A DNA stretch of 64,000 nucleotides, from positions 131,224,923 to 131,288,922 of the forward strand of contig NC_044996.1 in NCBI RefSeq assembly GCF_008728515.1, given 5' to 3'. Source of the stretch: Papio anubis. Taxonomy: Eukaryota > Chordata > Mammalia > Primates > Cercopithecidae. The translations under genes were made by a program, and so were the position numbers. Below the pieces are notes generated by a model that saw only the letters and a list, made by a program, of their open reading frames with translations, searched no databases and was not told the DNA's origin. Positions 34,861 to 44,735 of this stretch are shown piece after piece (position 1 is the stretch's first letter; the number at the start of each line of letters is the position of its first letter).

Positions 34861-35069
34861 CTTTAGCCTACATCAGGGAGACCAGAAGTTGGGCTGCTTG
34901 GCAATACTATGAAAAAAAAACAAAAACAAAAAAAACTGCACCTAGGTGGGCAGTGCTTTGGGCACCAACATACAAGGTCTTCCCAATAGTCTCTCAGTTA
35001 CACCATCCACTAAAACAACTAGTGAAGGAGCTCTAGACAAAAAGAACTCCAATCTTGGTTTTGTAATTA
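34861..35069. other. Short unrecognised stretch with A-rich tract
   Basis: It contains an A/C-interrupted A-rich run at 34911-34936. Nothing else recognised. Confidence 0.5.
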
Positions 35070-35150
35070 AATCATTGTGTCTTTAGGCCACTTTACCTCT
35101 TTCAGCCTCAGTTTACCATCTGAAAAATGAAATGAAGGGTTATCTTCAAA
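35070..35150 (+). mobile_element. MIR SINE fragment
   Basis: 'ctttacctctttcagcctca' followed by 'gtttaccatctgaaaaatga' matches the MIR sense core ('ttaacctctctgagcctcagtttcctcatctgtaaaatg'). Confidence 0.65.
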
Positions 35151-35449
35151 GTGTTACAGTCTAACATCACAGAAATTTTGTTCAAAGAAAATTCACAATA
35201 AAGAGCAGAACTAACAGGTTCACAGAACTCTTGAGGTTATCTTCTGACTTACCTTTGTTTGTAGTAACAAGCAACTCCTCAGTTTATGGTGGTTTACAGG
35301 AACAAACCTTTATTTCCTGTTCGCCTTACAAGTCATTAACGTGGGTTGGCTGTGGCTGCTGTAGCTCTGATGAGCTCTGCATCTTTTGGAACTGGATCCT
35401 GGAACTCACTCTGGGAAATGTTGCCCAAAAGCACTATTTCCTAACCTAA

Positions 35450-36110
35450 TAGCTTTGACATGATTTGTCAAACAAAATCAAAATTATGTTAGCTATAATG
35501 TATTTTTTCTGCATATAAAGGCAATATATGCTTATTTAAGAACATGTCTAAACCATAACAAATGTAAGAAGATAATGCAAGTGACCTGTAAATATAACAC
35601 CTAGAGATAATATTAACTTTTTGATATTTTTCCTTTCAGGTTTTACTTTTGTGTCAATGTATATAAATTTCAATAAAATCAAGATTATATTGTGCAAGTC
35701 ATTCTTTAACCTTATAACAAAACCTAACATATATTATAATCATATATTTCTTTGTCATTTAATGAGTTTTAAAAATAGGAATTTAACATTGGGAGTTATA
35801 CCTGATGTAAATGACGAGTTGATGGGTGCTGATGAGTTGATGGGTGCAGCACACCAACATGGCACAAGTATACATATGTAACAAACCTGCACGTTATGCA
35901 CATGTACCCTAGAACTTAAAGTATAATAATAAAAAAAAATAGGAATTTAAATGGCTACATAAAATCCTATAATATGAATGTTCCATAATTTGAGTGTTTT
36001 CTTTTCTATTTATTTACTTTAAGGCTACAATTAATATTATTACAAATAAAGCAGAATATTGATCATTTATTACATCCTTATAAAAGATTTCTGGAAAGAG
36101 TAATATGAAT
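35450..36110 (-). mobile_element. Ancient LINE-like 3' sequence, antisense, hosting an L1PA stub
   Basis: 'gtaaatataacacctagaga', 'taatattaactttttgatat', 'ttttcctttcaggttttact' and, beyond the L1PA stub, 'taaaatcctataatatgaat' and 'gttccataatttgagtg' resemble a common old L1 antisense 3' block ('cacccagagataaccactgtta.. cttccagtc.. ccataatttatttaacc'). Moderate certainty. Confidence 0.4.
35787..35934 (+). mobile_element. L1PA 3' UTR stub (148 bp) with perfect 16-bp TSD
   Basis: Only the terminal L1PA 3' UTR is present: 'atgtaaatgacgagttgatg', 'gcagcacaccaacatggcac' and 'atgtaccctagaacttaaag', then AATAAT and the A-tail. The target duplication aaaaataggaatttaa is exact at 35771-35786 and 35935-35950. 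Inside, an 18-base unit is tandemly duplicated (35813-35830 and 35831-35848). The perfect duplication and the L1PA sequence indicate a primate-age insertion. Confidence 0.96.
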
Positions 36111-36924
36111 TCTTGCCTGAAGGTGAGTTTATTTCAAACTCACCACATAATTCTGATATCTCATTGTGAGAAATGATAAATATATTTGCAGTTTAAATCA
36201 CATGACCATGAGTTATCTGGCTGTTGAGGGCAAATTCAAAGGCAGGCTATGTTCTGTTGACTAGGAGGTAGCGAATTTAGTTGGGGGAGATACGTAGTTA
36301 AGTAATGTAGGAAGAGGCTTTATATTATGGAGTGTCCGTTTTATTCCTTTTGCCTTTATGCAACAGAAACTGTTCCTGTTTCTGAGTCCTCTTCTCTACC
36401 TTCCTGTTAGCACTGAGTTCTACCATTGCCTTGGCCTTTGCATCAATATTTATGCCATCTGAACAATCAGTCACATGTCCTCCATGGGTACACATATATG
36501 ATTTCTTCATTTTTCCATACACATACACACACACACCCCCACACACCCCAAATTTTAATTATTCCTACACATCTAATCACCTGAAGCATTTCTTATGGCA
36601 ACCAGCATGGAGTATATCAGCTTATCTATGCAGGACCAGTCTTTTACTGTATTCGTTCTTAGTAAGTGAGACTCAGTTAAGAGGATATTTAGTTTGTAGG
36701 CCATTTGCCTTTTAGAAAGCTTGACAAGGACATTGCAGCTTATCTTGACACCATATGTAGAACTAGATCTGCAGGAAACAATTGAGCAGTGGCCATAGGT
36801 TGGAGCAATGCAGCTGGGAAAGCCTTCTCTCAAGATCAGGTCCACATAGTGAAATACTTACTACCAGAGAGGGTAGAATCCTGGTTGACTTCAGCTGGTT
36901 AGGTAAAATACATTTATTACAAAT
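36111..36924. other. Unrecognised sequence with CA tract
   Basis: Open frames on both strands stay under 95 codons, with no domain. A CA/CCCCA tract lies at 36520-36549. No repeat family recognised. Confidence 0.5.
36520..36549. repeat. (CA)n with C-rich interruptions
   Basis: acatacacacacacaccccc is followed by acacacccc. Simple repeat of about 30 bases. Confidence 0.85.
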
Positions 36925-37150
36925 ATTTATTTTATTAAGCACTTACCTGAGGGCTTACTATACTTTAGGCACTGTTCTAAGACTTAACAAATATCATCTC
37001 ATTTTATCTTTACATCCCTCTAAGGTAAGTGCTCATTTAATTCTCTCCATTTTATAGTCTAGGAAACTAAGGCACAAAGAATATGAGCAATTTTTTAAAG
37101 AACAGCCAGCAATTCAACCAAAAGAGATGCCCCCAAAGCCCAGGCTTTGT
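36925..37150 (-). mobile_element. MIR SINE, nearly complete, antisense
   Basis: 'ttattaagcacttacctgag', 'tttaggcactgttctaagac', 'atcatctcattttatcttta', 'ctaaggtaagtgctcattta', 'tctaggaaactaaggcacaa' and finally 'aaagcccaggctttg' follow the reverse-complement MIR consensus over more than 200 bases. Confidence 0.85.
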
Positions 37151-38164
37151 ACCAGTCAGTATGTTAGGACTGGGTAAGATCGAATTACTTTAACAAAATC
37201 ATTAACAATGACCTCACTAAGTGCACAGATTAGCATGGAGCTAGAACTTAAAAGCTGAGCAAAATGATGTAAAATATTGTAACCAGGTCTAAAATAAAGA
37301 GACATATGTAAAGGTTGTGAGGACTAAAGATGAAGAAGCTAATACTGCAGTGAATTAATAAAACTATAAATTCTGTGTGGAGCATGTGGCAAGGCTACAG
37401 AAGGGAGATAACATTTGAGCTGGTTCTTAAGAATAGGTAAGACAGGAAGGACTTACATGAGAGGGTGGAATTCTAGTGTTCAAACTACTTGTCAAACTAG
37501 AAGGGAAAACAGTCTGCCAAACTATCTATAATAAGAGCTTGGAATGTATCACTGGGCACACAACATGGGTACCTTTCCCACATCCCTAGTAGTTACATGT
37601 AGCCATATGACCAATTGAATGTGGACAGAAGCGTACTCCATTTCTAGGCCTGGCTCATAAAAAGCTGCCATGCGATCCTTTACATTATCTCTTCCCTTAC
37701 CTATCAGTGGGGTGCAGAAGATGCAAGAGAGGCTAGGACTCTGAAGATGCAAGCGATGACAGGGCCGCAGTTTAAGGAAGCCTGGATCTCTGAGTCACCC
37801 TATGAAGGCTACACTCCAGAAACATTAGACACAGTAATTTTCTTCAGTAATTTTTCTCCTGACATTCTTTCTTCGAGTAGCTTCAAGAGAACTTATGTCC
37901 TGATGTGGGGGGGGGGGGCGGGGAACCTAAGAAAGGTCTCCAGAACTTTGTGAGTTGGGATAATATATATCACAATCCAAGAACCTCTTATTACAGATGT
38001 CCAGTGGGTTAAAGAAGTCGTGTAAGAGGCTCAATTTACGGCATTATGAAAAAGGCATTTTTATCCATCTCTCTGTGAGCCCAAAGGTAGAATCCTGAAT
38101 ATAATTGCCAAGTATGAGCAATGATTTGAAAAATCAGTGGCACCATGCCTTTTCTATATATCAA
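37151..38164. other. Unrecognised sequence; possible L2 traces; G-run
   Basis: 'gagataacatttgagctggt' followed by 'aggaaggacttacatgagag' (37405-37460) is reminiscent of antisense L2 but too short to call. A G12-C-G4 run is at 37907-37923. No gene recognised. Confidence 0.45.
37907..37923 (+). repeat. Poly-G run (G12 C G4)
   Basis: Seventeen bases, sixteen of them G. It is prone to slippage and to assembly error. A single long G-run could fold with the flanking GGGG, but the loops are too short for a standard unimolecular quadruplex without using the long run several times. Confidence 0.85.
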
Positions 38165-38540
38165 TTTCTGTGTTAATTTGTTTGGCTTGTAGTTACAGTC
38201 ACAAAGCACTTAATGGCTCACACTCACAAACATTATGTCTCACTCAGGTTGTATGTTGGAAGATCCCAATTAACTGGGGGTCAACTGCATCTACTGTGGC
38301 ATTGCTCAGCTCTGATTAACTCTGCTTTGCCTCACATGTCTTCTCATTTTAGTACCCTGGCTTAAGGAGCACATAAGGTAGGATCTGCCCGTTTTCTGGC
38401 AGAGAGAAAGAGAGGCCAAGCTGAACCACACAATCATGTTTAAAGCTTTTGCTTGAACTTGGTCTGCATCAAGTTATCTCATATTCCATTGGCCAAAGTA
38501 AGTTATTTGGCCAAGTCCAGAATCAATAGAGCAGAAAGGT
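38165..38540 (-). repeat. Ancient LTR-like interspersed repeat (copy A)
   Basis: It starts with 'ttaatttgtttggcttgtag' and includes 'ttaactctgctttgcctcac', 'gaaccacacaatcatg', 'catattccattggccaaagt' and 'aagttatttggccaagtcca'. The same motif series occurs at 47195-47575 ('gtggcatggccaagcccaac'), so the two are members of one old family. I recall it as a MaLR/LTR-like consensus but will not name it. Strand is by comparison with MaLR LTRs and is tentative. Confidence 0.45.
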
Positions 38541-38731
38541 ATATAAATAGTTGTGAACAGTAATACAATAGACCACATCTTCTTTATGTGTTTGAAGATT
38601 GCAAGGCCAAATTCTGGTATCAGCTATCCCACAGCTAACTATCCTGTGGTGTTACCATGTTTCACGCTTATTGACTAAGACAGCTAATTCACCCAGGAAA
38701 AGTTTCTCTAGAATGAGTCTGTGTGCATTGC

Positions 38732-38738
38732 TTTTTTT

Positions 38739-38773
<35 letters not shown>

Positions 38774-39055
38774 GAGACAGAGTCTCGCTTTGTCGCCCAG
38801 ACTGGAGTGCAGTGGCCGGATCTCAGCTCACTGCAAGCTCCGCCTCCCGGGTTCACACCATTCTCCTGCCTCAGCCTCCCAAGTAGCTGGGACTACAGAC
38901 GCCCGCCACCTCACCCAGCTAGGTTTTTGTATTTTTTAGTAGAGACGGGGTTTCACCGTGTTAGCCAGGATGGTCTCGATCTCCTGACCTTGTGATCCAC
39001 CCATCTCGGCCTCCCAAAGTGCTGGGATTACAGGCTTGAGCCACCGCGCCCAGCC
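38732..39055 (-). mobile_element. AluY, Old World monkey type, antisense, with (GTT)n tail
   Basis: A complete Alu from 'gagacagagtctcgctttgt' to 'gagccaccgcgcccagcc'. Diagnostic bases are 'cagtggccggatctcagctc' (right arm) and 'caggcttgagcc' (left arm), which I associate with cercopithecid AluY. Its poly-T tail is T9 followed by eleven or more GTT units (38741-38773), so the tail has become a trinucleotide microsatellite. The target duplication cattgctttt is at 38726-38735 and 39058-39067. Overlapping V/L-rich frames (38721-38995) are translated Alu and GTT repeat. Confidence 0.95.
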
Positions 39056-40474
39056 AACATTGCTTTTATCCTTCCATTTAATTGCAAAGATCTGTGCATT
39101 ATCAGCGTGCTATTTTGAGAGAACATTCGAGGAACCGATGTATTTTTTGAAAACAACTAATCACTTTCTTGCTTTCTGTATTAGCACAACTTATTCTGCA
39201 CAGGCTTCCCCTTGCGGGAGAGGTGCATGGTCCTGAAACCAGAGGGTTTTAGGATGCATTTAAAGAATCATATACTTTTACACCCTTTTTTGTCACCCTA
39301 ATTACTTTCCTATTTGCATTCCAAATGCTGCTTTATTGAAATCCAATTCAAATTCAGATTATAGTCTCTGAATAAGAGAAAGCCACTAAACTGTGCTTAT
39401 TGTTAGAAATGGGCCTTGGAGAAATCTGAAGCCTCTGTTGTACTACCTAAGAAATGTGAATGTTCTTTTGATCCAGACAGACGACAAGTTGGACTAAAAT
39501 GCCTGTGGCAGTAGGGAGGCAACATTCTAAAGAAGAATATGATTTATTTAAAACTCATTTATTTGAATATTATATCACCAGCACTGGATCAATTTGATGT
39601 TAATGTTTAATTCAGAATGTCCATTTTGCTATGCAAACTAGAAGTCCTGCTGTTAATTTTTGGGGTAATTCAGGTTTCTACAATGCATTTTCCTTTCACT
39701 GGAGTCTGTAAGGTACTTGACCTCAATCTACCATGCCCCCAGTCCATTTCCTTTTATTGCATGGATCATTTATTCCAAGGGGAGATGTGATACCCTAGTA
39801 AAAGAGTTTACTGAGTCACTGGCTATTCTTTCTCAACTTTAGGGCTCCAGGTAGTAAATATGAACATTGAGGAACTCCACATTACTAAATTAGAAAAGTT
39901 AACAGTGTAACATGGCTTAGAGGGTACAAGACAAACTCCAAAATTTTGTTGTGGGTGGACATGTCTGGCCAGATAATGGGACAGAAGGAAATGTGTCAGC
40001 TGGTCACGTTCAAACTTTAATAAACATAACATTTATTGAATTTCAATGTCTTATTTGATTTATAGGTTAACCTCCATTTCCTAATTTTCTTTGGGTTAAC
40101 CTCCAACCCTAGTAACCCAGGAAAATTAGGCTAGTATTCTCTAGCAAAATAAAATAGGACATTTGTTTTAGGGTGAGAGCTCTCTGAAAATCCTTTCAAA
40201 TATCTTCTCATCAAGTTTTGGCTGGGACAAACAAAATACTCCTGGCAGTATTGATTTTTTGTTTTAAAGCAAGAATGCAAATATTTAGGGTCTCTAAAGG
40301 TGTACCTATTCTCAAATGTGACTCAAAACCAAATAAGCTTTTATATGTGTGAAACAAAGTTTATGGAAGGCCATTGTTTTGGACAAGCCTCCTGCACTAG
40401 GCCCCAGCAGACTAGACCAAATCAGGATGGAGTCACTTGTGCTAATGAAGCAGCCTCATGTAATACTTGAGGTC
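39056..40474. other. Unrecognised non-coding sequence
   Basis: No repeat family, exon or RNA gene recognised in about 1.4 kb. This is the longest stretch near the Alu cluster without a visible element. Frames are short and AT-rich. Confidence 0.5.
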
Positions 40475-40541
40475 TGTTGTCTCACATCGAGGAAATCAAG
40501 GACACAGACACACAAGGAATGAGGTTAAGAGTGGAGGTTTA

Positions 40542-40827
40542 GGCCAGGCACGGTGGCTCATGCCTGTAATCCCAACAATTTGGGAGGCCAAGGCGGGCGG
40601 ATCATGAGGTCAAGAGACTGAGACCATCCTGGCCAACATGGTGAAACCCCATCTTTATTAAAAATACAAAAATTAGCTGGCTGTGGTGGTGCACACCTGT
40701 AGTCCCAGCTATTCGGGAGGCTGAGGCAGAGGAATCGCTTGAACCTGGGAGGCGGAGGTTGCAGTGAGCCAAGATCACGCCACTGCACTCCAACCTGGCA
40801 ACAAAGTGAGAGTCCGTCTCAAACAAA
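40542..40827 (+). mobile_element. Full-length Alu (AluS-like) inside the LTR, 13-bp TSD
   Basis: It starts 'ggccaggcacggtggctcat' and ends with 'gagagtccgtctcaaacaaa'. Both arms are present. The target duplication aagagtggaggtt is exact at 40527-40539 and 40828-40840. Two extra bases (ta) lie between the left duplication and the Alu. The tail is short and impure. It sits in the LTR near where a polyadenylation signal would be expected. Confidence 0.95.
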
Positions 40828-40930
40828 AAGAGTGGAGGTTGAATAGGTGAAAGAAAGAAAAACTCTCTCTCCTGTAGAGAGAAGGGTTCCTCCGAGAGGG
40901 TCTCCTGCTTCGGCAGTGAAATGCAGCGGG

Positions 40931-40938
40931 TTTTATAG
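40931..40938 (-). promoter_or_regulatory. TATA-like box of the LTR
   Basis: The complement reads ctataaaa, followed about 20 bases downstream by the CT-rich leader, the arrangement of an LTR promoter. Whether it is still used is unknown. Confidence 0.45.
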
Positions 40939-41440
40939 ATGAGCTTGAGGAGGCAGTGTCTGATTTACATAGGCCACAAAAGATTGGTTGGACCAGGTGT
41001 GCCATCTGCATAAGGTATGAACAACTGGTTAGGACTAGGTGTTCCATTTGCATAGGGTGCGACTTTCTGGTAGTCCCCACCCTAATCCTTTGCTATGCAG
41101 ATGAGTTCTCTACCTGGCTGGTGCCAAGTTACCTGGTTCTTTACTATACACATGGTGACAAGGAAAAGGGAAGATGGAGCCTCCATGTTGAACATTCCTG
41201 GCCCTCAGGTAGCCCTTTTCTATTGACACAGGCCGCCAACATTCACCCGTGCAAGCTTCCACCTTGCTTATCAATGTCTGCAGCTCGATTTTTCAGGCTG
41301 GTCTTTGTTAGAAAAGAAATAATTTCAGGGCTGCTTTTTGTTAAAAGGGAAATTCTACCAAGGACTCTGTTGCCCTTACTATCTGTCTAAATAATTTCTT
41401 TCTATCTCCTGTATCACTAACTGCCATGTAATCAAAGTGA

Positions 41441-41786
41441 ACTTTGAAACAGGATAGTTTCCCCCCAAACACAAAAGATTCTAGTCAACCTCAGTCACCC
41501 TAATAAGGAAGTCTTTGCTGTTTTAACCCTGTAAGAAAAATAACTTTGAAATGACCAATCTGTTTTTTGTTCTCTGTTTTATCATCAAGCAAATGGGCTT
41601 GTTTCTTGATGCTCACAGAAGCCAATATCATGTGGCATTGGCTTTTGAGAAAAGAAAGGCTTTATTTACAAAACTGGTCAGGAAGGAAATAGGAGCAGTC
41701 TCTCCAATTTGGGGTCTGGGGCAAATTGATGGGTTCAGAGGGCAAGGGAAAGAAGTTAGGAATGTTGTCTTGGCAAGTCTAATTGG
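41441..41786. other. Unrecognised sequence, possibly retroviral-like
   Basis: 'agaaaggctttatttacaaa' followed by 'actggtcaggaaggaaatag' has the flavour of another antisense LTR, but I cannot assign it. An 81-codon frame (41551-41796) has no recognisable domain. Confidence 0.35.
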
Positions 41787-41806
41787 AGGGCTTTAAATTT
41801 TGTGGG

Positions 41807-42101
41807 GGTTGTTTGTTTTGAGATGGAGTCCCACTCTGTCACCCAGGCTGGAGCGCAGTGGGATAGCCTCGGCTGACTGCAACCTCTGGCTCCCAGGTTC
41901 AAGCGATTCTCCTACCTCAGCCTCCAAGTAGCTGGGACTTCAGGTGCGTGCCAACACACCCAGCTAATTTTTGTATTTTTAGTAGAGACGGGATTTTGCC
42001 ATGGTGGTCAGGCTTGTCTCGAAACTCCTGACCTCAAGTGATCCACCTGCCTTGGCCTCCCAAAGTGCTGGGATTACAGGCATGAGTTACGACGCCTGGC
42101 C
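41807..42101 (-). mobile_element. Full-length Alu, antisense, 14-bp TSD
   Basis: From 'ttgtttgttttgagatggag' to 'gttacgacgcctggcc'. Older type (AluS/J-like) with several CpG decays. The direct repeat agggctttaaattt is at 41787-41800 and 42103-42116. The tail contains a TTTG unit. Confidence 0.93.
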
Positions 42102-42116
42102 AAGGGCTTTAAATTT

Positions 42117-43544
42117 GACCATTTACAGAAAGGTGTGTTGAGGATTTTAGCCCCATATCTTCTGGCCCAACGTACTCCTCACTTCTGAAAGAGTTTAGGC
42201 ATTCGGATTCCTGTCATGTCTCAGTCTTCTTGGTGCTTAGGGGAGGATTAATCGGTTCCTGGCACAGTTAGAAGTCAGAGCTTTTTCTATTGCATATACC
42301 TGGGCTACATGCATGCAGTTTTCAACTCTGTTATACCTACAAGGTAACTTGACATTTTGTTATCAATACAATAAGCCCCGCTTGGACTGGTCCTGCAGTT
42401 ACAGTTTCTGCTTTCTTCAGCTTTCTACCTATAAAGTCAAACTCCTCTGCTCAGCTCATCAGAATACTCATTCTGTTTTATAGAATGAGGTGTTATCCAA
42501 CTCTAGAATCATAAATAAAAGCAAATAAAGATTTTTAAACTAAATTTGTTGCAATTTTGACATATGGCTCTGTCAACCTAAAATAAGCAAAAGGGTCAGA
42601 ATGCAGTTTAAATAGAATTTATTCATGCACAAATGTTGAGGACTACAGCCTGGGACACACTTCCAACTTGCCTTGGGGAATACTCCAGAGAACAAAAGAG
42701 AGGCTCAAGTTTTTAAATAAAAAAATGATGAATCTGAGGAGAAAAGTTCTTCATCAAAAATGTTCATTGGTTTACAGAAAACATTAGTTAGTGATTAGCT
42801 ATACATTGTTGAACTATAGGGTATATGGCATTTTATGGCTCGTTGGAGTCATTCTAGAGTCTACATAGCAAGTGGCTTCAAGAAGTGATTATTTAGCTCA
42901 AGGGGTAGTGAGACTTGACTGCTATTACATTGCAAATGCCTTTCTGGGCCTGCTAATTGAAACCGGCTCATGCTTCTTGGATAAAAGGTTTTTTTCCTTT
43001 CTCAACTCAAAACCAATAAGCCTTTTAAATGGCTTAGCGATGGATACAAGAGGTGTACCCAAGGAAGTTGAAGAACATGCAGTCCCTATGATCCAAAGTC
43101 ACTCCCTAAGATAGTCAAAAAGAAAGAAAGCAAAAACCCTCATTGCCACAGGCAGTTAAGGCAATAAGGAGAGAGAGATGAGCTCCCTGAGGGATGGCAA
43201 TAGGTTGCTAGAACGTCAGCAGCAAATGGAGTGCCTAGACTTCCACATATCTGCACAACTGACTACAAATTCTCATGGTCCCCCAACATGACAGCTGGTC
43301 ACCTGCGGGTGCAGGCCTGACAACCTATGCCCTCCCACGCCCACAGGGAAGAAAGCCAGAGAGAGAACACTCTCACTAGATCCAAGCCAAGCTCTCAGGA
43401 CACAAAACAAGACAATCAGGAAAGAAGTGACTATCCAATGGGAGGGAAAATGCTCAAAACAGAGTTGCCCAAAAGTTACAATAACCAAAGAACTAGTTCT
43501 TTCAAGTGTTTTCTCCTTCCAATCTCTATTTAGAAAGAAAAGAC
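42117..43544. other. Unrecognised non-coding sequence
   Basis: About 1.4 kb without an identifiable element. Parts (42580-43440: 'cagaatgcagtttaaataga', 'tggcaataggttgctagaac') could be an old endogenous-retrovirus LTR or internal segment, but no domain or consensus was recognised. Frames are at most 80 codons. Confidence 0.4.
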
Positions 43545-43854
43545 GCCGGGCGCGGTGGCTCAAGCCTGTAATCCCAGCACTTTGGGAGGCTGAGACGGGC
43601 GGATCACTAGGTCAGGAGATCGAGACCATCCTGGCTAACACGGTGAAACCCCGTCTCTACTAAAAAATACAAAAAACTAGCCGGGCGAGGTGGCGGGCGC
43701 CTGTGGTCCCAGCTACTCAGGAGGCTGAGGCAGGAGAATGGCGTAAACCCGGGAGGCGGAGCTTGCAGTGAGCTGAGATCCGGCCACTGCACTCCAGCCT
43801 GGGCGACAGAGCCAGACTCAGTCTCAAAAAAAAAAAAAAAAAAAAAAAAAAGAA
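43545..43854 (+). mobile_element. AluY, Old World monkey type (AluYRa-like), 13-bp TSD
   Basis: Nearly consensus-intact: 'gccgggcgcggtggctcaag', 'ctagccgggcgaggtggcgg', 'gaatggcgtaaacccgggag' and 'gagatccggccactgcactc', with a pure A-tail of about 25. The variants ctcaagcctg, cgaggtggcgg, gcgtaaaccc and atccggccac are those I know from macaque-type AluY, not human AluY. The target duplication agaaagaaaagac is exact at 43532-43544 and 43855-43867. Low CpG decay suggests a young insertion. Confidence 0.96.
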
Positions 43855-43867
43855 AGAAAGAAAAGAC

Positions 43868-44099
43868 AAGAAGGGGCTCTTACCACCTTCATTCCACCCA
43901 ACACTAAGCAGAGATAAGGGAGTTTGATTGGTTAAAAATAAGTTAATTAACATAAACATAAAAGTTTGCTTTCACTAGCTTGGCCAGAGATCCCGAAATC
44001 TCAGCTGTAGCCTCCAGAGATAGCAGAGTCCCAACCATCCATCCCATCTTTGTCACCAAACTGCCAGGGAGTTAAAAACATTTCTCTACCTTCTTAGAT
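43868..44099. other. Short unrecognised gap
   Basis: Nothing recognised between the AluY and the LTR-like block. Confidence 0.5.
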
Positions 44100-44575
44100 T
44101 TTTTTTGACTGGGGGTCTGCAAATTAAACTGATAAGAAATAGATTAGCAAGAGAAAAGACAGATTTTATTCACATATGTACATATGGGAGTTCACAGAAA
44201 AAATGTGACTCAAGGAGGCATTTGTAATTTGGGGCTTATGTACTATCTCATACCCAACTCCATACTACCTCCTTTTAACAGGGAAAAGGGAGCGGGAGAA
44301 GGGCATATACAGGAAAATGACTTTCAGGAAGGTAAATGGACTCCTAGGAGAATAAATGGGAGATATAATTTTGTGACAATATCTGCTTAGGTGTGGCGCT
44401 GACTTCTCTCAGGTGATGAGTCAATCTTCCCTGTTGCTCCCAAGGAGGGTATTTATGACAATTGAGTTCTTTTGAGTTCAAGAGGTTCTGCTTTTAGGCA
44501 GATAAGAGATTTCAGGAGCTCATATGTCTTTTGCTCAAAATATCTTTATGACACAGTGGTATATTCCGGATTCCT
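44100..44575 (-). mobile_element. Possible ancient LTR, antisense
   Basis: 'ctgggggtctgcaaattaaa', 'agattagcaagagaaaagac' and 'agattttattcacatatgta' are followed by 'aaaatgtgactcaaggaggc'. This resembles an antisense LTR R/U5 region with a 'tttatt' polyadenylation complement. Family unknown to me, and extent uncertain. Confidence 0.3.
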
Positions 44576-44597
44576 ACTCAAAGTATCATTTGCAAAA

Positions 44598-44735
44598 CAG
44601 CAGCAGCAGCATAACCTCAGAGCTTCTTAGAAATGCAGAATCTCAGAACTGACTCCTGACCTGCTGAATCAGATTCTGAATTTTTACAAAGCCCCCAGGG
44701 ATTTGTAGAACATTAAAGTCTAAGAACAGCATACC
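44598..44735. mobile_element. hAT-Charlie MITE (MER5-like)
   Basis: 'cagcagcagcataacctcag', 'agcttcttagaaatgcagaa', 'cctgctgaatcagattctga' and 'cccccagggatttgtagaac' follow the MER5 order ('catcagcatcacctggga.. ttgttagaaatgcagaatctcaggcccc.. ctactgaatcagaatctg'). Confidence 0.7.

Larger units (their letters stand above)
40475..41440 (-). mobile_element. ERV1-type solo LTR, antisense, interrupted by an Alu
   Basis: On the minus strand the element has a TATA-like ctataaaa (40931-40938). Downstream lie a CT-rich R/U5 region ('gagagagagtttttctttct' as complement), a 'tgtccttgatttcctcgatg' segment and a terminal ...gacaaca (ending at 40475). Upstream U3 has repeated 'catttgcatagggtgcgac' and 'ccatctgcataaggtatgaa' motifs. 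These are LTR features of class I endogenous retroviruses. Family membership (LTR8-like is my guess) is unverified, and the outer boundary is approximate. No viral coding region is attached. The 144-codon + frame at 40956-41390 is not a gene. Confidence 0.6.

Noticed and set aside
38737..38773. CRISPR-like or structured repeat array at the GTT tract
   Set aside because: It is a trinucleotide microsatellite derived from an Alu tail, with no spacers.
40956..41390. 144-codon + open frame
   Set aside because: It lies entirely within the antisense ERV1-type LTR and is antisense to it. No domain.
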